Part shown: positions 1-5,791 of the stretch, one piece after another
How positions within the stretch are numbered: position 1 is the first letter of the stretch
Layout: every line of letters begins with the position of its first letter
NCBI RefSeq assembly: GCF_008120935.1
Contig: NZ_RDBO01000012.1
Span: forward strand, 12,061 to 45,531
Source of the DNA: Streptomyces sp. sk2.1
GTDB lineage: Bacteria; Actinomycetota; Actinomycetes; Streptomycetales; Streptomycetaceae
DNA length: 33,471 nt
Direction of reading: 5' to 3'
The notes under the pieces: model-generated
The model's database searches: none
Seen by the model: the letters and a program-made list of their open reading frames with translations, nothing else
What the model was told of the DNA's origin: nothing
Program-made: the position numbers and the translations under genes

Positions 1-193
1 CCCGCCCGAACCCGGCCGCGAGCTGGGCATATGTGTGCCCCATCCGCAGGTGGGCGAGCGCGAGCAGGGCCTGGCGGCCAGGATTCAGACGCCTCCAGCG
101 GGAGCCGATCGCGCGACGATGCTGCCGCAGACGAGCGGACAGGAAGCGCAGGGCAGAACTGGACACGTCGACGCCCGACGGGTAGACAAGCAT
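1..193 (-). CDS. IS5-family-like transposase, N-terminal part (continues beyond window)
   Basis: Reading leftward from an ATG at 193-191, the frame stays open to the window edge and gives 64 residues. They begin MLVYPSGVDVSSS and run through RFLSARLRQHRRAIGSRWRR and LNPGRQALLALAHLRMGHT to YAQLAAGFG. I recognise this as the helix-turn-helix N-terminus of the short DDE transposases common in Streptomyces IS5-type elements, which bind the element ends before the catalytic domain. The DDE residues would lie outside the window, so activity cannot be judged. The element interrupts or abuts the CAP-domain remnant at 249-626. The family name is from recall of similar proteins, and no terminal repeat could be fixed with certainty. 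Confidence 0.72.
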   Translation of the reverse strand, partial: MLVYPSGVDVSSSALRFLSARLRQHRRAIGSRWRRLNPGRQALLALAHLRMGHTYAQLAAGFGR

Positions 194-195
194 GC

Positions 196-250
196 GAAGC
201 CTCTGGTGGAGACGGATTTCTTGGTCGAAAACCCATCTACCAGGGGCTTC
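196..250. repeat. Imperfect inverted repeat next to the transposase start
   Basis: GAAGCCTCTGGTGGA at 196-210 pairs with TCTACCAGGGGCTTC at 236-250, with 13 of 15 positions complementary. The 25-base interval can pair further through TTTC and GAAA. It lies directly upstream of the transposase ATG, so it is probably part of the subterminal end of the insertion sequence (transposase binding) or a structure limiting transposase expression. Confidence 0.6.
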
Positions 251-626
251 ACCTGTCTGTCAGCCCAACTCCGCAACCAGACGCCCAGGTTGAAAAGGGC
301 TCATTGTCCCAAGTCAATGGGACTGAGAGATCGGTACTACTGCGATGCATATTTGAATCCGCGCTGAGCCAGCCCTTGTCCTGATCCTTGAGAAACGCAT
401 TATGGCCACGTGCCAGAAGCGTCAACGTTCGCGAGAAATGGAAGTAGCCTCTGCACGCACCCATGGCAGCGCCTGCCGTATTGCCGTGAGGTGGATACTT
501 CTCCGGCTGCGTACGCGCATCATTCACGAAGTGCCAGAGGAACTTCTCCTCCTGAGGCGCGGACATCAGGAACCACCCGTATTCGACTGTTCGGAGCTTA
601 AAAGGAGACGCATTCATCGCGACCAC
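249..626 (-). pseudogene. Truncated CAP (SCP/PR1-like) domain protein
   Basis: The frame holds FLWHFVNDARTQPEKYPPHG, then a CRGYFHFSRTLTLLARGHNAF segment and NMHRSS. This matches the start of secreted Streptomyces CAP-domain proteins (VN.AR..PEKYPPHG, then a helix ending in HN.FL, then PNMH). Homology stops near TWDNEPF, at about 285-300. After that the frame enters what is probably IS sequence (STWASGCGVGLTDR, then stop). A complete CAP domain would need roughly 80 more residues, including the second conserved His and Glu. No signal peptide is visible, so the N-terminus may also be damaged. The gene appears to have been cut by the neighbouring insertion. CAP proteins are usually extracytoplasmic; the original role here cannot be told. 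Confidence 0.6.
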
Positions 627-1036
627 TCACTCATTCGTACGGTGAACAGCGGGCAACGTCGGGAAATCCCCAGCATCGACAACTGGGCTGGTCGGCATGC
701 GAACGGGACGCGCCAGCACTGCCTTCCTGCACCGTGCCCTTCCCTTTACTTCATCATCGGGGCAATTGCGCCATCACGCACGCTGGGAACGATGACGCAA
801 ACGCACGCCGGCTCGTAGGCCAGGGGCAAGGCTGAGTGAGACAGTCCAGGTCAACCCCAGGCCCCAGACGACGCTCAACATCACCACCAACGACACCGAT
901 CCGAACGGGTGACGGGCCAGATACTCAGGGCCTCAAGATCATCCCGTTGCCCCTTTGACGCGTATCTCGGTCAGCCCCCCATGCACCCTTCCCTCGGTGT
1001 CTATCTGTTCACGCCGGGCGAGCAAGGAGAGAAGGC

Positions 1037-1083
1037 CAGTTCAGCCCTGGGTGTCAACCGATGTGACACCCAGGGCTGAACTG
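1037..1083. terminator. Perfect 20-bp stem hairpin, probable bidirectional terminator
   Basis: The arm at 1037-1056 (CAGTTCAGCCCTGGGTGTCA) is the exact reverse complement of 1064-1083, with a 7-base loop at 1057-1063. There is no U tract, as is usual for Streptomyces terminators. No intact gene ends close by on either side, so it may have belonged to a gene since lost. Confidence 0.6.
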
Positions 1084-1337
1084 CCTGCACGGTTCCTACT
1101 CGACCGCCGACCCCGTCGGTGACGAAGATGTGCTTGGTCGTCGCAGATTTGGCGGCATGGCCACTGGTCCAGGGACTACCGGGCCTTCGGAGAGGTGCCT
1201 GCTCAGAGGGCGCAACTGACGGTGGCTAACGGCACCTCGCCTGAGATGACTACGCCTCACATGGGGCTTGGGGCCGCCTTGCCATCCTGTCGGCAGCACG
1301 CGTTCTGTCCACCACCCCGCTATATCCTCCTCGAAAC

Positions 1338-1403
1338 GCGCAAAGGAGCCCGGTTTCCCCAACGGGTTTCCTAGGCCACGAGGTTGGGGCGGGCTCCTTG
1401 CGC
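1338..1403. promoter_or_regulatory. Large bulged hairpin upstream of the small membrane-protein gene
   Basis: GCGCAAAGGAGCCCG at 1338-1352 pairs with CGGGCTCCTTGCGC at 1390-1403, with one bulged A. Inside it CCCCAAC pairs with GTTGGGG. The structure ends 38 bases before the proposed TTG start at 1442, so it could act as a leader attenuator or as a terminator isolating that gene. Confidence 0.45.
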
Positions 1404-1441
1404 AGTGTTCCAGCACGCCGAAAAGCACGAGAGGAACTCCG

Positions 1442-1645
1442 TTGAAGAAGAGTAACCCGCATCGCTCGGGGCACCAGCAGACGAACAAGCGCCTCCAACC
1501 CTTCGCGAGTGACCACCTCTTCAGGAAGCAGATCACCCGAGCCCTCTGGCGGGACGTGCCGGGTGAGTTCCTGCGGGGCGTCGCCTACAAGTTGGGCAGC
1601 GGTGCCGTGACAGTGATCATCCTGTGGTGGGAAGTCAGGCACTGA
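1442..1645 (+). CDS. Small putative membrane protein (possibly DUF6408-like)
   Basis: A 67-residue frame from TTG at 1442, preceded by GAGAGGA about seven bases upstream, which decides the start. The N-terminal half is basic and hydrophilic (KKSNPHRSGHQQTNKR). The C-terminal half contains REFLRGVAYK-like sequence (PGEFLRGVAYKLGSGAVTV) leading into a short hydrophobic helix ending VIILWWEVRH. This layout, with a basic stretch, a conserved-looking LRGV and one C-terminal membrane helix, resembles very small Streptomyces proteins I associate with DUF6408, but the match is by eye. No function is known. It stands alone between a hairpin and the DUF6207 gene. Confidence 0.4.
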   Translation: MKKSNPHRSGHQQTNKRLQPFASDHLFRKQITRALWRDVPGEFLRGVAYKLGSGAVTVIILWWEVRH

Positions 1646-1823
1646 CCTGCACGCTACGCGTGGGGGCAGCCCGCTCCGACAATCGGGACTCGCGAACGCG
1701 CGCAGTTCCTACTCGACCGCCAAGCACTCCGCTGGGGTCACCCTCTCACGCCACTTCACCCCGTCCTGGTGAACAACCCGCTGGTCAGGAACCGGGCGTC
1801 CATCTGCTCGTCTCGGTACGGGC

Positions 1824-2030
1824 ATGAGGTCTTTCAATGCGGTGCATGTGTCCGAGCCGGGCCTGGTCGTCGTGGAGGTGGCGGCCGGCGACGAGGAGAC
1901 GGCTCTGGTCGCGGTCGCGGAGCTGGGTGAGCGGTGGGCGACATCGGGTCCGTCGGAGGTGTGGCGGGAACCGGGCGAACCGGGAGTGAGGGTGCGGACG
2001 TACGCGCAGGTGAGGCCGCCGGTAGGCTGA
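1824..2030 (+). CDS. DUF6207 family protein
   Basis: The 68-residue product reads MRSFNAVHVSEPGLVVVEVA, then GDEETALVAVAELGERWATS and REPGEPGVRVRTYAQVRPP. The pattern EPGLVV-V-VAA, a central W-AT and a PGEPGVR-R-Y ending is what I recall for DUF6207, a small, apparently cytosolic Streptomyces family of unknown function. Length is close to the family's usual 65-70 residues. The ATG is the first in frame; no strong Shine-Dalgarno sequence precedes it (GTACGGGC only). The gene ends just before the hairpin at 2038-2070, shared with the convergent operon at 2083-2983. Confidence 0.75.
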   Translation: MRSFNAVHVSEPGLVVVEVAAGDEETALVAVAELGERWATSGPSEVWREPGEPGVRVRTYAQVRPPVG

Positions 2031-2037
2031 CACGCAG

Positions 2038-2070
2038 GTGCCCCCGGCCACTGAACCTGGTCGGGGGCAC
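2038..2070. terminator. Shared terminator between convergent genes
   Basis: GTGCCCCCG at 2038-2046 pairs perfectly with CGGGGGCAC at 2062-2070 across a 15-base loop. It lies between the stop of the DUF6207 gene (2030) and the stop of the - strand operon (2083), so it can end transcription from both sides. Confidence 0.75.
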
Positions 2071-2082
2071 CGTGCTGTGCGG

Positions 2083-2319
2083 CTACTTCTTGGCCCGGAT
2101 CAGGTCGACGCAAGCGGGGCACCAGGACTCGTCAGGCAGGTCGAGGCGCATCGGCACGTCCCGCTTTGGGGCGGGTGCGACGATCCCCTCTTCCTTACTG
2201 CATGCAATGGAGTGGAAGTCGCAGTCGCCGGTGCAGCGGTGCCCGTCTCCGGGCTTGTGCCAGATCGTCCGGTCAGGCTCGCGCCCATATCCGGGTACGC
2301 GCTCAGGGGTGGCAAGCAT
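2083..2319 (-). CDS. Small cysteine-containing protein of unknown function
   Basis: The 78-residue product starts at ATG 2319-2317, preceded by GAGGA about nine bases upstream; that start is chosen over a longer open frame because of this site and because the reading frame of the upstream gene ends at 2331. The sequence contains GHRCTGDCDFHSIAC and, near the end, SWCPACVDLIRAKK. The CxxxC and CxxC pairs could bind a metal such as zinc. It is the last gene of a three-gene operon (2983 to 2083) of small proteins, which suggests plasmid or integrative-element cargo. I do not recognise the family. Confidence 0.65.
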   Translation of the reverse strand: MLATPERVPGYGREPDRTIWHKPGDGHRCTGDCDFHSIACSKEEGIVAPAPKRDVPMRLDLPDESWCPACVDLIRAKK

Positions 2320-2330
2320 GGTCGTGGTCC

Positions 2331-2750
2331 TCACTTCTGCTTGTTGTAGCGGTCGATGGCGGTGAAGAAGGTCCCTACGAGGTCGCCTGGCATCCGGTAG
2401 CCCTTGACCTTCCCAAAGCCGGGGCCTTGCGGCTGAATTGGGGCCTGCATTCCGTCCGGCCACCAACCCTCGCGTACACCGCGCTCCAGGATGCGCTTCA
2501 GGGCGCCGCTGTGGCCGCGCAGGCTGCTGCCGTCGGTGCGGAGGTCGGCATCGCTGACGAATCCGTCGCCAGCGACTGCGCCCAAGACGATGTCCTGCGC
2601 TCGGGGAGGTAGCGTCCGGTAGTACTGCAAGGCGCGTTCCGTGGTCCAGGTGGTGTCGACCTCGACCTGAGTGGCGTGCTCGGCCAGCAGGCCGAGCAGC
2701 TTCTCCTGGAACTCCCCAGTGGGGTTCTCGACGGTGACGGTGATGCGCAT
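2331..2750 (-). CDS. Hypothetical protein, possible winged-helix fold
   Basis: The 139-residue product starts at ATG 2750-2748 with GGAGA six bases upstream. The N-terminus reads MRITVTVENPTGEFQEKLLG. The middle reads PRAQDIVLGAVAGDGFVSDADLR, then SLRGHSGALKRILERG and EGWWPDGMQAPI. The C-terminus reads GFGKVKGYRMPGDLVGTFFT. The helix-turn-helix-strand rhythm from about residue 50 to 100, with a conserved-looking LRGHSGALKR, suggests a compact winged-helix-like domain seen in small actinobacterial proteins of mobile elements. I cannot name a function. It sits 11 bases from both operon neighbours, so co-transcription is very likely. Confidence 0.65.
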   Translation of the reverse strand: MRITVTVENPTGEFQEKLLGLLAEHATQVEVDTTWTTERALQYYRTLPPRAQDIVLGAVAGDGFVSDADLRTDGSSLRGHSGALKRILERGVREGWWPDGMQAPIQPQGPGFGKVKGYRMPGDLVGTFFTAIDRYNKQK

Positions 2751-2761
2751 GTCGGTCTCCT

Positions 2762-2983
2762 CTACTCTGCGCGCCAGGTGCCGTGGCTGCGGACCCACCG
2801 GAGCCACTCGTCCCAGCGACCGTCCTGCCACTTCTCCACGACGATCCGGTCTGCGGTGGTGGTCGTCTTCTCCGCGTCGACCGCATCGCGGGCAGCACCC
2901 TCAGAGCGGTGCGGCTTGCAGACTGGTCCCTCGGGCGACGGGATGACGAGACGCCAAGGCTTGGATGGACGGGCGCTTGCCAT
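2762..2983 (-). CDS. Small hypothetical protein, first gene of a three-gene operon
   Basis: The 73-residue product starts at ATG 2983-2981. AAGGAGGGG lies about four bases upstream, the best ribosome binding site of this operon, and it rules out the longer start at 3034. The sequence is basic at the N-terminus (MASARPSKPWRLVIPSPEG). It has a Thr-rich stretch (EKTTTTADRIVVEKWQDGRW) and ends EWLRWVRSHGTWRAE with four tryptophans in the last 20 residues or so. No family recognised. The promoter should lie in 2984-3090, which carries the TGTCTA repeats. Confidence 0.65.
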   Translation of the reverse strand: MASARPSKPWRLVIPSPEGPVCKPHRSEGAARDAVDAEKTTTTADRIVVEKWQDGRWDEWLRWVRSHGTWRAE

Positions 2984-3054
2984 AGTTCCCCTCCTTGCAA
3001 CTAACGTGGACAGATGTTGTTGTAACGAGACCACCGTAGCAACGGGGGCAGGTC

Positions 3055-3078
3055 TGTCTAGTGTCTAATCTATGTCTA
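3055..3078. promoter_or_regulatory. Three direct TGTCTA motifs upstream of the small-protein operon
   Basis: TGTCTA occurs at 3055-3060, 3062-3067 and 3073-3078 (TAGACA on the strand of the operon). The motifs lie about 70-100 bases upstream of the first gene's start (2983) in a locally AT-rich segment. Spacing of 7 and 11 bases is consistent with an operator for a dimeric repressor or with promoter hexamers. The same segment also lies upstream of the + strand gene at 3182. Confidence 0.5.
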
Positions 3079-3181
3079 TATAAACGAGTTGATGAACCGG
3101 CAAGTCAAACGCCGACTGCCTTGATTCCCGATAAGCTCACATGCGTCTCGGCAGCGCGCGGGGGTGTGCGGCCGTTGATTC

Positions 3182-3439
3182 ATGACGAACTCCCCTTCCC
3201 CTTCTGTGGACTTTCTGACCGGACCGCTGCGTGTCGGCCAGTCGGTGACCTTCATCTCCGAGCGCAGCGACGAGCACCGGCTCTACCTCGGCGAGATCAA
3301 GCTGATCGGCTTGCATCAACTGGTCGTGGAGTCCGGAGACAACTTCTTCACCATCCAGGGGGACGACATGAGTAACCGGGATGGCGAGAACGTGGTCGTG
3401 TACCGGACCGTCCTTGGTCTCCCTTCGCCGCCCAAGTAG
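3182..3439 (+). CDS. Hypothetical protein
   Basis: The 85-residue frame has clearly coding-like composition. It reads MTNSPSPSVDFLTGPLRVGQ, then SVTFISERSDEHRLYLGEI, KLIGLHQLVVESGDNFFTI and QGDDMSNRDGENVVVYRTV. Alternating hydrophobic residues suggest a small beta-rich cytosolic protein. There is no signal peptide or membrane helix, and I do not recognise a family. No Shine-Dalgarno sequence is visible before the ATG, so initiation may be weak or leaderless. It is divergent from the small-protein operon across the TGTCTA segment, so the two could share regulation. Confidence 0.55.
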   Translation: MTNSPSPSVDFLTGPLRVGQSVTFISERSDEHRLYLGEIKLIGLHQLVVESGDNFFTIQGDDMSNRDGENVVVYRTVLGLPSPPK

Positions 3440-3576
3440 TCAGGCGTGGCCGACCGCGCCGGGCGGAGTGTTGCGTCTTGGTGGTAAGGACGGCTATTCG
3501 TCGGGAGTGAGTGGTCGGGAGCGGCCCGTCCTGCTGGAGTGACTGTGCAGTGTCGGTCGGCGGATAGGCTCCTGGC

Positions 3577-4014
3577 ATGGACATCCGTGTAGAGATCATC
3601 CGGTCGGCGAGTCAGGAGCTCGTCGATGCTTTCGGCAGGTTGCTTCCGCAGTTGTCTTCGACCGCCAAGCCCCTCGACTACGAAGCGCTCGACCGGATGG
3701 TGACTTGTGATGCCAACACCGTGCTCGTTGCCCGTACTCCTGAATCGATCATCGGCACCCTGACACTGGTGCTGTTGCCCTTGCCGTCCGGCTTGCGAGC
3801 CCGCGTCGAAGACGTGGTCGTTGACAGCGCGGCGCGTGGTCAGGGAGTCGCGGGCCTTCTCACCCAGGAGGCCCTGCGGCTTGCCCGGGAAGCAGGTGCC
3901 CGGACGGTAGATCTCACCTCCCGACCGGATCGTGCTGCGGCGAACCGCCTGTATGAGCGTCTCGGCTTCCAGGTCAGGCAGTCCACGGTCTACCGCTTCG
4001 CGATCGACGCGTAG
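3577..4014 (+). CDS. GNAT family N-acetyltransferase
   Basis: The 145-residue product has the usual length and layout of a single-domain GNAT enzyme, which moves an acetyl group from acetyl-CoA to an amine. The acetyl-CoA pyrophosphate-binding motif A is VEDVVVDSAARGQGVAGLLT (about residues 82-101, Q/RxxGxG/A core RGQGVAG). It is followed by a helix (QEALRLAREAGARTVDLTS) and the motif B region RAAANRLYERLGFQVRQ with the typical N-LYE-LGF. The substrate cannot be told. The last 25 bases overlap the 3' end of the convergent gene at 3990, with no terminator between them. Confidence 0.88.
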   Translation: MDIRVEIIRSASQELVDAFGRLLPQLSSTAKPLDYEALDRMVTCDANTVLVARTPESIIGTLTLVLLPLPSGLRARVEDVVVDSAARGQGVAGLLTQEALRLAREAGARTVDLTSRPDRAAANRLYERLGFQVRQSTVYRFAIDA

Positions 4015-5462
4015 GCGAGGTAGTCGGTGCCGGCTCGTTCCGCGTAGCGCATCGCCGTAGCGGCGCTGATGCCCAGGGCGCTCGCAAGGACGGAGGGCGG
4101 GGCCTCCCGGACCATCTGCAGCCAGGCGCGCGACCGGGCGGCCAGGGGCCGGATGCCGATCGCGCGGAGGATGTTCGCGACGGCGTAGACGTGCATCGGG
4201 CGGCCCGGCATGAAGCCGGGGAACAGCAGCTGGGAGGAGGGGTTCGCAGCTGTGTTGAGCCCCGGTCGGGCCGTCAGGTGAACGCGGATCACGGCTGCCG
4301 CCGGTTCTGGCACGTTCAACCAGTTGGAACCGAAGCTGACTTGGAGCCCCTCAGCACCGTCGCGTAGTTGATCGGTGCGGAGCTGGACGATCCGGGAGAG
4401 GGGCTGGCCGAAGAGGACGAGCATCAGGCCGATGGCCCGGTGGGCGGCGGGCAGGGTGTCGTGGAGCAGGAGCGCCCGCAGGGTGTTCAAGTGCTCGTCT
4501 TCGCTGGCCAGGGGGCTGGTGCGGCTTGTCGGCAGGGGGAGGGTGATGTTGCGGACGAGACGCTGCCGGATGGCCCAGTAGAGAAAGCTGTTGGCGTGCT
4601 GGCGGGTGGTGGTGCCGTTGCTGAACCATGCGTCGATGTCGTGTTGGGTGCACTCGTCCAACCGGCGGCCTCGGTTTCCGAGCCAGTGCAAGAACTGGGT
4701 GGCGACGGTGAGGTGCTGCTTTGCTCGGAGGAAGGCGCCGACGGTCACTGGTGCGGTGCGGGCCTGGTCCCGTAGTCGCCGCTTCAGGTGCCAGCGGCTG
4801 TAGCGTTCGATGAGGCGGCGCTGGTCAGGGTCTTTGATCGCGTCGAGCTTGGGGGTGAGCCAGCGGTCGAACGATGCGAGGTGCTCGTCGCGTGGTGGCA
4901 GGCAGCCGTGGGTGACGAGCAGGCCCCGCAGGTACTCGACCGTCCGTGACGCCGGCAGGCCGTCCAGGGCCTCGTGGCTGAGGGCAATGGTGCCGTCGGC
5001 CAGGCCGCGCAGCAGTTCGCGGACGCGTGGGTTCTGATTGATCCAGGTGCATCCGGTGTTAGGGCGGGGCATGTTGATGATGGCCTGGGCCAAGGGCTGC
5101 AAGGGCTCGGGTATGGCACCGTCCGGGCCCGCGAGGAGGGTGCTGACCCTGACGGCGAGCAGGCAGCGCCAGCAGATTGCCTGGTCGGTGGTCATGGTTT
5201 CGTCGCCGCAGCGTTTGCAGTGGACGTCCAGAGGGACGTCGCTGCACTGGGCGCAGAGGAACCGGCTGTCCGGGGCGACGCCCGGGAGGATGCCCTGGTG
5301 GCCGCAGTGCGCGCAGGTGCCCTGCCGGGTGCGTGCGGCTCGGACGCAGTAGCGGCAGACGAGGCCCTCTGGCCAGCGGGTCGGCTTGGGGTAACCGTCA
5401 CCGCAGCGGACGCAGGCGGGCCAACGGCCAGGATCCGAGGTGTACTTGCGCGGGCGGGGCAC
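3990..5462 (-). CDS. Zinc-ribbon protein with recombinase-like C-terminus, third gene of recombinase trio
   Basis: The 490-residue product starts at GTG 5462-5460, two bases after the stop of the HTH gene. Three zinc ribbons fill the first 100 residues: Cys 17/20/36/39, 50/53/70/73 and 82/85/97/100. A helical region follows. From about residue 230 it resembles a tyrosine recombinase, with a core-binding-like segment (LKRRLRDQARTAPVTVGAFL) and LMLVLFGQPLSRIVQLRTDQ, which occupies the place of the first catalytic Arg box. I cannot find a His-x-x-Arg box, the last His or a Tyr nucleophile in the usual spacing; the end is MRYAERAGTDYLAYASIAKR. It is therefore probably a DNA-binding or architectural partner rather than an independent enzyme. 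It is translationally linked to the two genes upstream. Confidence 0.75.
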   Translation of the reverse strand: MPRPRKYTSDPGRWPACVRCGDGYPKPTRWPEGLVCRYCVRAARTRQGTCAHCGHQGILPGVAPDSRFLCAQCSDVPLDVHCKRCGDETMTTDQAICWRCLLAVRVSTLLAGPDGAIPEPLQPLAQAIINMPRPNTGCTWINQNPRVRELLRGLADGTIALSHEALDGLPASRTVEYLRGLLVTHGCLPPRDEHLASFDRWLTPKLDAIKDPDQRRLIERYSRWHLKRRLRDQARTAPVTVGAFLRAKQHLTVATQFLHWLGNRGRRLDECTQHDIDAWFSNGTTTRQHANSFLYWAIRQRLVRNITLPLPTSRTSPLASEDEHLNTLRALLLHDTLPAAHRAIGLMLVLFGQPLSRIVQLRTDQLRDGAEGLQVSFGSNWLNVPEPAAAVIRVHLTARPGLNTAANPSSQLLFPGFMPGRPMHVYAVANILRAIGIRPLAARSRAWLQMVREAPPSVLASALGISAATAMRYAERAGTDYLAYASIAKR

Positions 5463-5464
5463 TG

Positions 5465-5791
5465 TCAGTCCTCCAGGATCCGGGCCCGCTCGGGTCGCAA
5501 GTCCGTCTTGAGGTCGATCACCGTCGCCTCGTCAGCCGTGCGCTTGCGCCGGTCCGCCTCGACATAGGGCTCGATCAGGTCCCCGGGCGAGCAGTCGAGG
5601 ATGTCGCAGAGCGCGGCGAGCACTGGCAGCGACAGCCGCTCGGGCTGGTCGGTGACCAGACGGTAGACCTGGGCGGTGGACAGGTTGATACCGCGGTCGC
5701 GTAGGAGCGGGATCAGCTCGGTTGTCTTCCAGATGTTGTGAGCGGCCATGATGCGCCGCAGGTGCCAGTGGTAGCTCAGCCGCCGGACCAT
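5465..5791 (-). CDS. XRE/Cro-C1-type helix-turn-helix protein, second gene of recombinase trio
   Basis: The 108-residue product starts at ATG 5791-5789, which shares its A with the TGA stop of the recombinase gene (TGATG), a sign of coupled translation. The N-terminal 70 residues read LSYHWHLRRIMAAHNIWKTT, then LIPLLRDRGINLSTAQVYRL and RLSLPVLAALCDILDCSPGD. This is the compact Cro/C1 (YozG-like) fold with a recognition helix around STAQVYRLV. The C-terminus is charged (EADRRKRTADEATVIDLKTD). It may regulate the operon or act as an accessory factor in the recombination complex. Between two recombinase-like genes, I favour an accessory or excisionase-like role, but that is inference. Confidence 0.82.
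   Translation of the reverse strand: MVRRLSYHWHLRRIMAAHNIWKTTELIPLLRDRGINLSTAQVYRLVTDQPERLSLPVLAALCDILDCSPGDLIEPYVEADRRKRTADEATVIDLKTDLRPERARILED

Larger units (their letters stand above)
627..1441. other. Gene-poor stretch with two large hairpins
   Basis: I find no convincing gene in these 815 bases. Base composition is less GC-biased than in the flanking genes and frames lack the usual GC-rich third position. The visible structure is the perfect hairpin at 1037-1083, the bulged hairpin at 1338-1403, and one copy of a 17-base direct repeat at 1092-1108. It may be decayed mobile DNA. Confidence 0.5.
1092..1721. repeat. 17-bp direct repeats bracketing about 0.6 kb
   Basis: GTTCCTACTCGACCGCC occurs at 1092-1108 and again at 1705-1721 in the same orientation. 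The bracketed segment contains the hairpin at 1338-1403 and the small membrane-protein gene at 1442-1645. The pair could be a recombination scar, attachment-site copies, or duplicated gene ends: on the - strand both copies read GCG GTC GAG TAG. Confidence 0.5.

Noticed and set aside
770..945. A - strand frame with a hydrophobic stretch (FGSVSLVVMLSVVWGLGLTW)
   Set aside because: It could be a membrane helix, but a stop lies directly upstream, there is no start codon, and no ribosome site is visible.
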